From NCBI GenBank assembly GCA_946623775.1, contig CAMORJ010000090.1, positions 1 to 5,489 of the forward strand: 5,489 bases of DNA, read 5' to 3'. Numbering within the stretch: position 1 is the first letter of the stretch; every line of letters starts with the position of its first letter. The position numbers and the translations under genes were made by a program. The notes beneath the pieces were generated by a model, which ran no database searches, was not told the origin of the DNA, and worked only from the letters and a program-made list of their open reading frames with translations. Source of the stretch: an uncultured Bacillota bacterium. GTDB lineage: Bacteria; Bacillota_I; Bacilli_A; RFN20; CAG-826. This document shows, piece by piece, positions 1 through 5,489 of this stretch.

Positions 1-659
1 TCGGGGACCACCACTATGTCGCTCAAACCGACATACCCGGAAACAGAGGCCTCGTTGCCCTCGATTTCGTTTATGGTGAACGAATCGCTTGGTGATTCCT
101 GAACATAGAACGGAGCCAATGTAACGGTTTTGGATTCGGAAACGAAAGCCCTGCTGCCCAAACCGATGACCTTGCCATCTTCGTTTTGGAATCCCGAAAG
201 CTTGTAGCCGGGTTTTGCAAATAGGTAGTAGTCATTCGATACGTTTGCCCTTAAATGGGTGTAGTTGATCGTTTCGGAAAACTCTATATCGCCATCCCGG
301 TAAATGATTTGCCCAGCATCCCCGATTTGTAGAGTGATGACCGTATCGTATTTGACTTCGTGGAAAGTGATTTTCTCGTAACGCTTGTCGGCATCGGCGT
401 TCGGCTCTTCGGTCAACGAATAATCCGAGTACGATGCGCCGAAGATCGATTTGTCATAAGGGAGGATGACGTCAAAACTGAAATCCCTTCCCCTTTGGCC
501 TTTTTGAATCTTGTTGGGAGATGAAAAGACGCCGTCTTCCAACATGACCGTGATGCTTCTTTGCCCTGCGTCTCCGCAGGAGGAAAGAAGCAGCATGAAC
601 AAACCGAAAACAGCGGAAATGCCGTGAATCCTCGATGCGTTTTGTTTGTTCATGCTCAT
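1..659 (-). CDS. Surface lipoprotein, N-terminal part (runs off left edge), possibly BspA-like
   Basis: The first 219 codons of a lipoprotein are present and the reading frame is open to the window edge. The start region is basic (K5, R10), followed by a hydrophobic stretch around residues 14-25 and a lipobox L25-S-S-C28, so C28 should be lipidated and the protein held on the outer face of the membrane. The mature part is hydrophilic and beta-rich. Residues around 160-190 (GYKLSGFQNEDGK, then TVTLAPFY) resemble the small InlB B-repeat type fold, and the last visible residues (EGNEASVSGYVGLSDIVVVP) resemble the lead-in to BspA-type leucine-rich repeats, which usually follow with 'GKKVTSIGDxAF'. 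That assignment is inference, since the repeats themselves would lie outside the window. Two starts are possible, ATG at 659 and ATG at 653 (third codon); neither has a Shine-Dalgarno sequence. The gene follows the GH3 operon but lies after its terminator, so it is probably a separate transcription unit. Binding target unknown. Confidence 0.82.
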   Translation of the reverse strand, partial: MSMNKQNASRIHGISAVFGLFMLLLSSCGDAGQRSITVMLEDGVFSSPNKIQKGQRGRDFSFDVILPYDKSIFGASYSDYSLTEEPNADADKRYEKITFHEVKYDTVITLQIGDAGQIIYRDGDIEFSETINYTHLRANVSNDYYLFAKPGYKLSGFQNEDGKVIGLGSRAFVSESKTVTLAPFYVQESPSDSFTINEIEGNEASVSGYVGLSDIVVVP

Positions 660-688
660 ATTCTATTGAAGTAAAGGAGCCGCTGCAA
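653..688 (-). promoter_or_regulatory. Candidate promoter of the lipoprotein gene, overlapping the upstream terminator
   Basis: On the minus strand TTGCAG (688-683, 3 of 6 matches to the -35 consensus) is followed after exactly 17 bases by TAGAAT (665-660, 5 of 6 matches to -10). Six bases further on is the second in-frame ATG of the lipoprotein gene (653), which would place the transcription start at or next to the start codon. No AGGAGG-like site lies between. The -35 part sits inside the terminator hairpin. Seen: hexamers and spacing. Inferred: promoter function and a leaderless message. Confidence 0.35.
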
Positions 689-701
689 CGCAACGGCTCC
701 T
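668..701 (-). terminator. Intrinsic terminator of the GH3 / four-helix operon
   Basis: Read on the minus strand, AGGAGCCGTTGC (701-690), loop GTT (689-687) and GCAGCGGCTCCT (686-675) form a 12-bp GC-rich stem with a single U-G wobble and a 3-base loop, followed by the pyrimidine-rich tail TTACTTC (674-668). It begins 25 bases after the stop codon of the four-helix gene. On the plus strand the wobble becomes a C/A mismatch and no T tract follows, so it points leftward. The T tract is short and interrupted, so some readthrough into the lipoprotein gene is plausible. Confidence 0.8.
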
Positions 702-726
702 GGGGCTAATTTGGATAAACGAGGGC

Positions 727-1206
727 TTATTCCTCTTCCTTCTTCGGGAGGAAGAAGGCACCGACGAGGCCGATCAACGCGGCGATGGTGGTGAAGATGA
801 TGTTGGTGATGGCGAGTCCAGCGGAAGCGAGGTTCTCCGGGGTCTGGACTTCCAGTTTGACGTCGACGTTGGCGAAGTAGATGTAGCCAAATCCTTCGAC
901 GCGTGAAGAGATGGCGTTGAAGGTCATGATGAACAAGAAAACCGGGATGAGGACTTTGAGGACCATGACCACGACATCGAGCACTTTGCCGAGCATTCCT
1001 TTGGCAGGAACTAGGCTTAGCCCGATGACGGCCAGCGCAGCCACGATGGCGAAGATTCCGAACAGGACGTAGAGAGGAATTGCCACGCCATGGTAGAAGC
1101 CAGCGCCACCGAAGTTTGCGCCATAGAGGATCAACGAGATGATGGAGACGACAGCGGCAAGGCAAGCAATGATGTTGCTAGCGGATAGAAGCTTTTTGAA
1201 GTCCAT
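727..1206 (-). CDS. Small four-helix integral membrane protein of unknown function, coupled to the GH3 gene
   Basis: I do not recognise this 159-residue protein as a named family. It has a short basic N-terminus (MDFKK) and four hydrophobic segments at about residues 11-30, 41-66, 74-96 and 129-153. A roughly 30-residue polar loop (97-128, containing VEGFGYIYFANVDVKLEV) should face outside, and the acidic/basic tail KKEEE should lie inside. Both ends are therefore predicted cytoplasmic. No catalytic motif, cysteine pair or transporter signature is visible. The start is set by AAGGAGG seven bases upstream, itself within the last codons of the GH3 gene; the GH3 stop TAA is separated from this ATG by only two bases, so translation is probably coupled. 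The terminator follows 25 bases after its stop, so it is the last gene of the operon. A role as membrane partner, stabiliser or assembly factor for the anchored GH3 enzyme is inference from position alone. Confidence 0.88.
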   Translation of the reverse strand: MDFKKLLSASNIIACLAAVVSIISLILYGANFGGAGFYHGVAIPLYVLFGIFAIVAALAVIGLSLVPAKGMLGKVLDVVVMVLKVLIPVFLFIMTFNAISSRVEGFGYIYFANVDVKLEVQTPENLASAGLAITNIIFTTIAALIGLVGAFFLPKKEEE

Positions 1207-1208
1207 GA

Positions 1209-4200
1209 TTAGTCCTCCTTCTTCTTAAGGCTAAGGAACACAAGGGCGATCGCTGCGGCACCGCTGATGCAGGTCAGGACGATGCTGCCGACTTTGACGC
1301 CGATGATGAGGCCTTCCCACCATGGGGTAAGCTTGTTCGTCCTCACGTTGAAGACGGCGCTGTTGGCAAAGGTGAAGAGCTGATACTTGAGGTCTTGTCT
1401 GGCCTGCTCGACGAAGACGGCGTCTCCCTTGACTGCGTCAACGGAGATGTATTCCCAGGTCTTGTCGAATTTGCCAGCCGGGTTCTTGGAGATGGAGGCA
1501 TCGTTCTGAGCGAAGTCAGCAACCTGGGTGATGGTGGCCATGACCATTGCTTCGGCAATGAAGTAATAGGGGTTGGTGGCCATATCGGTGGAGATGATGC
1601 CATTGAATCCCCATTCATGACGGAGGATGTTCTTGATGACGCCGATGCTGTGGCAGGCGTTGGTGGAGCCGATGCGGTTGAAGGCGATCATGACGGCGAG
1701 TCCACCGCCATCTTTGGGTTCAAGAGCGGCTTGGAAGCAACGGAGGTCACCCTCGCGGAGCTTCTGCTCGGACATGAATTCATTGAGGCCAGCCCTCTTG
1801 TACTCTTGGTCGTTGGCGCCAAGGTGTTTCGGGCCGTTGATGATGCCGTAATCGGCACATCCGCGGAGGATGCGAGCGCCAAGGCGGTTGGCAAGCATGG
1901 AGTCCTCGGAGATGTATTCGTAGTTGCGGCCGTTATAAGGAGTTCTCCTCTGGGTAAGGCCGGTGCCCCACAAGTCGAAGCGGTTGAGCCAGAGGCCGGA
2001 GTTGCCTTCCACGACGCCCCAATCATAAGCGAGATCCGGGTCAAACGAGGTGGCAATCAAGGTCTGGGAATGGATGTTGAATTTGAAGGTCGTGGCGTTG
2101 CCATTGTCCTTGGACCACTGGCAGGTGGCAGGATCGAGGGTGAGGCCGGTGGTGAAGCCGGAGACGCCTTCGTTCTGGGCGACGATCGGGTTCTCGACGT
2201 TGGCGAGGGTGTCGGTCTGCGAACCGCCGTGGATGACGGCGCCGACAGCTTCGTCGATGGTGATCTCACTCACCAATTCGCTCCAATAGAGGTCATTGAT
2301 GTTCTCGAGCTGGACATCGGACAAAGCGGAATCAGGGCCGAAGCGGAGTTTTTTATCTTCGCCTTCTTTGGCGGGGTTGTCCTTCTTCAAGGTGTATTGC
2401 TGACCGCGAAGTTCGACAAGCCATTCAGCCTTTTTGGCAGAATCGCCGATCTTGAGCGCTCTGGCTGGGTCGGTATAATCGACCGGGAAGGTCTCCCAGT
2501 TCTGGCGGGTCATATAGGTGGCAGCGCCAGGGAGCCAGTAGTTGATGTCGGCGTTGTCGGTCTGGTTGGTGATGGCGTAGTTGCCATAGCCAACGGAGAA
2601 GGTGGTGACGTCGTTGGTGTTGCTGTTCCACTTCTTGGTGGTGTTGGTGACACTGCCGGCGGGAACGGTGTGGCCCTGAGCGGCGATGAAGGAGTTGACT
2701 GCGTCGTGGGCGCCATTGGCGGCGACGAAGTAGTAATCGCCTTCTTCAAGGCTATAGGTCTTCACTTGCTCGGACGCATCGTAGGAGGCCAAGTATTTGG
2801 TCGGAACCTTGATGGTGACGGTTTCGGAAGAGTTGGCGTTGACGAAGGTCTTTCCGCTGTTGAGGAACATGACGGCGGATTTCTCGACATGAGCTTCGCG
2901 GTCATGAGCGGTATAAGGCTGTTGGGCATAAAGCTGGGCGGTGAATAGGCCGGGCTTATTGGATTTGTTGGTGATCTTAACCTGGGCGGTGATCTCGCCT
3001 TCGTTTCTCTTATCGACGTCGATGGAGGTCAATTCCTGATCATATTCGAGATAAGAGAGACCAGAGCCGAAGGTGTAGAGGACTTCGTTGTTGTAATCCC
3101 AAGCGCTGCCATCCCTGGAGCCAACGGTCGAATTGGCCTTATAAGACGGGTTGACGATGGAATCGTAGTACCTGGTTTCGAAGTATTTGTAGCCGACGTA
3201 GATGCCTTCGGCCTCGATGATATAGGAATCCGCGGAATACGAGGTTCCGGACATGAAGGACGAGCGGACATCGGTGGCGATTTCGACGTTGGGCCATCTG
3301 GAGTCGAATCCGTTGGTGGCGTTAGCGGCGATGATGTTGGCATCCGCGAAGATGCCGGAGCCGATGTTGCGGCTTGCGGGGATGGAGAGGTTATCGTAGA
3401 CGAAGGTGTCAGCGAGTTTGCCGTTGGCATTGACTTTGCCGGACAAGACGTCGACGACGCCGGTGAGCTGATAGTCGTTGATGCATCCGATATAGGCAAT
3501 ACCATCGACTTCGTGGGCTCCCCCTTTGGAGATCTCACCGAGCTCTAGGTTGTTACCGGAGTTGATGAGGACGACGACTTTGCCGCATTTTGCTTTGGCG
3601 AGATCGATGACGCTGAGCTCAGCCTCAGATAACTGAAGGGCAACGCGATCGGTTTCATTGTCATAGTGGTCTTTGGCTTTGATGCTGGGGGAATAGGTGT
3701 TTCCTTCACCAGCGCCGCGGGTGATGACAACGAATCCAGTGCCTGCGTCGATGCCATCCGCCCAAGTGGCGGCTTTGCCAGAGGCTTCAGCTAGACGATC
3801 CGCTGGAATTTCGTGGTTGATGAATTGGACCATGTCGCCCGGAGAGGCGGCTGGAGCAACGTCATAGACGAGGGCTTGGGTGACTTCCCCAGTCCAGGGG
3901 TTCGCCTGCTCGGCGATGTGTTTGTTGGTGATGGTCTCGTAGACTTCGGCAACGGCGGGATCCACAGTGAACCCGGCCGCTTGGAACGCCTGCTTGAGAT
4001 CGACGGCGTCGGCATTGCCAGCTTTCAGGTCGCCGCTAAGATATGGGAACGTGGCATATGCACCGATTCCGAACAAAGCGACTTTGCTACCTGCAGCTAA
4101 CGGAAGGACCGAATTGTCGTTCTTCATGACGACGGTTCCCTCTTGGCCTTCTGCAACCGCGACGGATTTCGCGGCCTGGATCATTTCATCGACGGTCACG

Positions 4201-4385
4201 AATTTCTTGGTGAACCTTGCAGATCCTTCGCCAGTAACGAGCTCGTAGCTGGTGGTTCCGAACATATTGTCAATGTTTGTTCTGTACGCATTGGCAATAT
4301 TGTGTCCCCCTACAGAAATGACCGTAATCGATGCAAAAACCGCAGCTAAACCGAGAGATAAAGCATTTAGGCTTCTCCTTTTCAT
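1209..4385 (-). CDS. Membrane-anchored, circularly permuted GH3 glycoside hydrolase (beta-glucosidase-like)
   Basis: A retaining GH3 hydrolase that should release beta-linked sugars (glucose, xylose or similar) from oligosaccharides outside the cell; the exact sugar cannot be read from sequence. Order: signal peptide or anchor at residues 7-34 with a possible cleavage motif A31-N-A33; the (alpha/beta) sandwich domain at about 77-330 (GAGEGNTYSPS near 224-234, VVLINSGNNLEL 271-282, VDVLSGKVNANGKLADTF 311-328); EGIYVGYKYFETRY 393-406 and FGSGLSYLEYD 439-449; a fibronectin-III-like domain about 455-530; a linker containing ITNQTDNADI 605-614; then the TIM barrel about 698-1010. Barrel motifs are GRNYEYISED 819-828, KHLGANDQEYKR 853-864 and the nucleophile motif GFNGIISTD with D934. 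A C-terminal membrane helix (about 1023-1052) ends in KKKED. Most GH3 enzymes have the barrel first, so this is the reversed order known from some Bacillota beta-glucosidases. The start is supported by AGGAGG 5 bases upstream. First gene of an operon with the four-helix protein. Confidence 0.92.
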   Translation of the reverse strand: MKRRSLNALSLGLAAVFASITVISVGGHNIANAYRTNIDNMFGTTSYELVTGEGSARFTKKFVTVDEMIQAAKSVAVAEGQEGTVVMKNDNSVLPLAAGSKVALFGIGAYATFPYLSGDLKAGNADAVDLKQAFQAAGFTVDPAVAEVYETITNKHIAEQANPWTGEVTQALVYDVAPAASPGDMVQFINHEIPADRLAEASGKAATWADGIDAGTGFVVITRGAGEGNTYSPSIKAKDHYDNETDRVALQLSEAELSVIDLAKAKCGKVVVLINSGNNLELGEISKGGAHEVDGIAYIGCINDYQLTGVVDVLSGKVNANGKLADTFVYDNLSIPASRNIGSGIFADANIIAANATNGFDSRWPNVEIATDVRSSFMSGTSYSADSYIIEAEGIYVGYKYFETRYYDSIVNPSYKANSTVGSRDGSAWDYNNEVLYTFGSGLSYLEYDQELTSIDVDKRNEGEITAQVKITNKSNKPGLFTAQLYAQQPYTAHDREAHVEKSAVMFLNSGKTFVNANSSETVTIKVPTKYLASYDASEQVKTYSLEEGDYYFVAANGAHDAVNSFIAAQGHTVPAGSVTNTTKKWNSNTNDVTTFSVGYGNYAITNQTDNADINYWLPGAATYMTRQNWETFPVDYTDPARALKIGDSAKKAEWLVELRGQQYTLKKDNPAKEGEDKKLRFGPDSALSDVQLENINDLYWSELVSEITIDEAVGAVIHGGSQTDTLANVENPIVAQNEGVSGFTTGLTLDPATCQWSKDNGNATTFKFNIHSQTLIATSFDPDLAYDWGVVEGNSGLWLNRFDLWGTGLTQRRTPYNGRNYEYISEDSMLANRLGARILRGCADYGIINGPKHLGANDQEYKRAGLNEFMSEQKLREGDLRCFQAALEPKDGGGLAVMIAFNRIGSTNACHSIGVIKNILRHEWGFNGIISTDMATNPYYFIAEAMVMATITQVADFAQNDASISKNPAGKFDKTWEYISVDAVKGDAVFVEQARQDLKYQLFTFANSAVFNVRTNKLTPWWEGLIIGVKVGSIVLTCISGAAAIALVFLSLKKKED
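1214..1220 (-). promoter_or_regulatory. Ribosome binding site inside the end of the GH3 gene
   Basis: AAGGAGG lies 7 bases before the ATG of the four-helix gene and is encoded by the last GH3 codons (AAG GAG G..). Ribosomes finishing GH3 translation cover this site, which supports translational coupling of the two proteins. Confidence 0.85.
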
Positions 4386-4390
4386 ATTTT

Positions 4391-4396
4391 CCTCCT
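4391..4396 (-). promoter_or_regulatory. Ribosome binding site of the GH3 gene
   Basis: A perfect AGGAGG stands 5 bases before the ATG at 4385 and fixes the start. It contrasts with mntP and the lipoprotein gene, which show no such site. Confidence 0.88.
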
Positions 4397-4434
4397 GTTG
4401 AAAAGCGATTAAGGCTTGTGTGGCTATTGTACAA

Positions 4435-4446
4435 GTAACCGCTTAC
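4435..4446. promoter_or_regulatory. Candidate LacI-family operator upstream of the GH3 gene
   Basis: GTAACCGCTTAC is two-fold symmetric around a central CG except at one base pair, the typical form of operators bound by LacI-family sugar regulators, CcpA included. Extended to 14 bases (AGTAACCGCTTACC) it differs from the catabolite-responsive element TGWNANCGNTNWCA only at the two outermost positions. It lies 49-60 bases before the GH3 start codon, a suitable place for repression. The regulator is not encoded in the window, so whether this is a local sugar repressor site or a CcpA site is open. Confidence 0.5.
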
Positions 4447-4469
4447 CGATAAATATTTTTTTGCATATT

Positions 4470-4526
4470 TGCTCATTATATTGATAAACGAAAAAGCAAT
4501 TATCGAATTTTGAGCATTAATGAGCA
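4470..4526. repeat. Three TGAGCA hexamers upstream of the GH3 promoter region
   Basis: TGAGCA occurs on the plus strand at 4511-4516 and 4521-4526, exactly 10 bases (one helical turn) apart, and once inverted (TGCTCA, 4470-4475) next to the minus-strand TATAAT. The longer inverted match is GCTCATTA (4471-4478) with TAATGAGC (4518-4525). Phased half-sites of this kind can bind an activator or repressor, but the elements are short and the region is AT-rich. Confidence 0.3.
4475..4480 (-). promoter_or_regulatory. Candidate -10 element for the GH3 operon
   Basis: A perfect TATAAT on the minus strand, 89 bases before the GH3 ATG. No convincing -35 lies at 16-18 bases; TTGCTT (4499-4494) is only 13 bases away. 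With this -10, transcription would start near 4468 and the LacI-like palindrome would lie about 22-33 bases into the message. A weaker alternative -10 is TACAAT (4431-4426), which would put the palindrome between -10 and -35. Confidence 0.3.
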
Positions 4527-4749
4527 TCCTTAATCGCGGTAAAAGGACGCATTATAATCATCGATACAACCTTTATATAAAGTCATATTTTTCTTCGATG
4601 CATTCAGTCAAAAAAACAATCCGAAGCAGGGAAAACATATAAAACTCGAATGCAAAGTTCACCCGTTTGCGCGTTAAAAAATCCCCTTGTTTTGCCATAT
4701 ATGCGCGTATTCATAACAAATAAATTATATTTTTACTAACGTACAACCG

Positions 4750-4765
4750 CTTTTGTTCGCAAAAG
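4750..4765. other. Small perfect hairpin with TTCG loop upstream of mntP
   Basis: CTTTTG (4750-4755), loop TTCG (4756-4759) and CAAAAG (4760-4765) form a perfect 6-bp stem. It lies upstream of the most likely mntP promoter and would be transcribed only from a more distant one. It has no T tract and is too weak to call a terminator. The adjoining AACCGCTT (4745-4752) repeats the core of the LacI-like palindrome at 4437-4444. Confidence 0.3.
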
Positions 4766-4785
4766 AAGCAGATCGATTGTTTCTG

Positions 4786-4814
4786 TAGATTAACAAGCGC
4801 TCAATGCTTATAGT
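4786..4814 (+). promoter_or_regulatory. Candidate mntP promoter
   Basis: TATAGT (4809-4814, 5 of 6 matches to -10) ends 8 bases before the mntP ATG. At a 17-base spacing the -35 position holds TAGATT (4786-4791), a weak match. With normal geometry the transcript would begin at or within about two bases of the start codon, so little or no leader would exist. No purine-rich ribosome site is visible upstream of the ATG. Confidence 0.38.
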
Positions 4815-4822
4815 CTTAATTC

Positions 4823-5437
4823 ATGGAATGGCTTGTACTTTCAATCCTATTTAGCGTAGCGCTTGCGATGGACTGCTTCGTCTTGTCCGTCACCGATGGC
4901 TTAACGCTAACTGACCTTCTTGAGAAGAAGCGAAGGCCGTTCTTTATCGCAGGCATATTTGGTTTGTTCCAGGGCCTATTCCCATTGATCGGCTTCCTTT
5001 TGGGAGAGGCGTTCTCTTCTTTCATCGACTCATTTGACCATTGGATAGCGTTAGCCCTCCTTACCTTCATTGGAGGAAAGATGCTGATAGACGGTATCAA
5101 AGGCCTTGTTAAACCCGAATCCAGAGAGCCCGGGAAGTTCTCAGTTAAAACAACTCTTCTGCAAGGTGTTGCGGATTCCATAGACGCCTTAGCCATCGGC
5201 ATCACGATCCGCACCAACATCGGCGCGACTGCCGATTGGCAGATTTACGTTTGCCTTGGCATCATCGCTTTGACTTCGTTCCTCATTTCTTTGGTCGGCC
5301 TATTTGCCGGCAAGGGAATTAGCAAACTATTAAGAGGCAAATACGAAATCGCCAACATCATCGGCGGCGTTGTATTGATATTGTTGGGCGTCTTCATCTG
5401 CCTTGAAGGCGTCGGGGTTATTTCCTGGGGATTCTAA
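4823..5437 (+). CDS. mntP: Manganese efflux pump, MntP family
   Basis: A 204-residue membrane protein that exports Mn2+ from the cytoplasm and so protects against manganese excess. It has the six-helix, internally duplicated build of MntP (old name YebN/DUF204): the first half carries AMDCFVLSVTDG with D17, then FGLFQGLFPLIGFLLG (46-61) and DHWIALALLTFIGGKMLIDG (72-91); the second half carries VADSIDALAIGIT (116-128) with D121, then helices at about 142-163 and 176-200. The two intramembrane acidic motifs are those expected for metal transport in this family. Length is close to that of usual MntP proteins (about 180-200). The start is fixed because an in-frame TAA lies just two codons upstream of the ATG and the next methionine (M16) would remove helix 1. 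Oddities are C18 where alanine is usual and the absence of a Shine-Dalgarno sequence. It diverges from the GH3 operon and has no evident functional link to it. I saw no Mn2+ riboswitch (yybP-ykoY) upstream. Confidence 0.93.
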   Translation: MEWLVLSILFSVALAMDCFVLSVTDGLTLTDLLEKKRRPFFIAGIFGLFQGLFPLIGFLLGEAFSSFIDSFDHWIALALLTFIGGKMLIDGIKGLVKPESREPGKFSVKTTLLQGVADSIDALAIGITIRTNIGATADWQIYVCLGIIALTSFLISLVGLFAGKGISKLLRGKYEIANIIGGVVLILLGVFICLEGVGVISWGF

Positions 5438-5489
5438 TTAAAGTAGAGTGATGGCCTTTTAACTCCATCCACCCTCTCACACCACCGTA
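5438..5489. other. Sequence after mntP to the window edge
   Basis: These 52 bases hold no gene. GTGATGG and CCATCCAC could form an imperfect bulged stem (about 5451-5474), but no T tract follows, so I do not call it a terminator. Confidence 0.4.

Larger units (their letters stand above)
4386..4822. other. AT-rich divergent intergenic region between the GH3 operon and mntP
   Basis: These 437 bases carry no credible coding sequence: the only open frame is a short leftward one running into the GH3 leader, with no family features. The stretch holds the GH3 ribosome site, a LacI-like palindrome (4435-4446), a minus-strand TATAAT (4480-4475), TGAGCA repeats (4470-4526), a plus-strand TATAAT (4553-4558), a 12-bp palindrome CTTTATATAAAG (4571-4582), a short hairpin (4750-4765) and the mntP promoter candidate. 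From about 4600 to 4740 I see nothing that I can assign. I found no good intrinsic terminator and no recognisable riboswitch. Confidence 0.75.

Noticed and set aside
472..693. A 73-codon minus-strand frame across the lipoprotein start
   Set aside because: It is a shifted frame of the lipoprotein, rich in Arg and His, with no lipobox; the other frame has the signal peptide and remains open to the edge.
656..1165. A 169-codon minus-strand frame overlapping the four-helix gene
   Set aside because: Its product is Arg/His-rich and featureless, whereas the other frame gives four clean hydrophobic segments with a strong ribosome site.
1395..2948. A 517-codon open frame on the plus strand opposite the GH3 gene
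   Set aside because: It is Gly/Val/Asp-rich with no domain motif, no ribosome site, and mirrors the codon bias of the GH3 gene, whose motifs are clear; I read it as a chance antisense frame.
4270..4527. An 85-codon minus-strand frame across the GH3 leader
   Set aside because: It overlaps the GH3 start in another frame, runs through its AGGAGG site and shows no family feature.
4792..4806. A second LacI-like operator within the mntP promoter (AAGCGCTC)
   Set aside because: Only the six-base AGCGCT is symmetric; flanking bases do not match, so it is not better than chance.
4600..4822. A yybP-ykoY manganese riboswitch before mntP
   Set aside because: mntP genes often have one, but I find none of the conserved paired loops, and the likely transcription start is at the ATG.
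4816..5220. A 134-codon minus-strand frame opposite mntP
   Set aside because: Antisense shadow of a well supported membrane transporter gene; no motif of its own.
5451..5474. A terminator after mntP
   Set aside because: The stem is bulged and short, and no T tract follows it.

Overview
The window looks like a chromosomal piece of an uncultured Bacillota-type bacterium, probably a host- or gut-associated carbohydrate user. This rests on Gram-positive-style AGGAGG ribosome binding sites, a lipobox lipoprotein, a glycoside hydrolase family 3 (GH3) enzyme anchored in the membrane in a style seen in gut Bacillota, and GC-rich genes beside a clearly AT-rich intergenic gap. The phylum call is inference; no marker gene is present.

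Layout. Three genes read leftward and one reads rightward. On the minus strand, in order of transcription: a 1058-residue GH3 enzyme (1209-4385), a 159-residue four-helix membrane protein of unknown function whose start lies 2 bases past the GH3 stop (727-1206), a strong intrinsic terminator (675-701), and the N-terminal part of a surface lipoprotein that runs off the left edge (1-659). On the plus strand a manganese exporter of the MntP family (4823-5437) is transcribed away from the GH3 gene. The 437-base gap between the two divergent genes (4386-4822) holds the control regions of both.

How the genes work together. The GH3 gene and the four-helix gene form a tight two-gene operon that probably acts at the outer face of the cytoplasmic membrane: the GH3 enzyme has a hydrophobic segment at each end and its domains are circularly permuted (sandwich domain first, TIM barrel last). 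A LacI-family-like palindrome upstream of it suggests sugar-responsive control. The lipoprotein begins only 16 bases after the terminator hairpin and may have its own promoter overlapping that hairpin. MntP is functionally separate (Mn2+ homeostasis).

The most interesting points are the doubly anchored permuted GH3, its translationally coupled membrane partner with a look-alike C-terminal tail, and two genes (lipoprotein and mntP) that lack a Shine-Dalgarno sequence and carry a -10-like hexamer almost against the start codon, suggesting leaderless or near-leaderless messages. I see no mobile element, CRISPR array, tRNA or rRNA.
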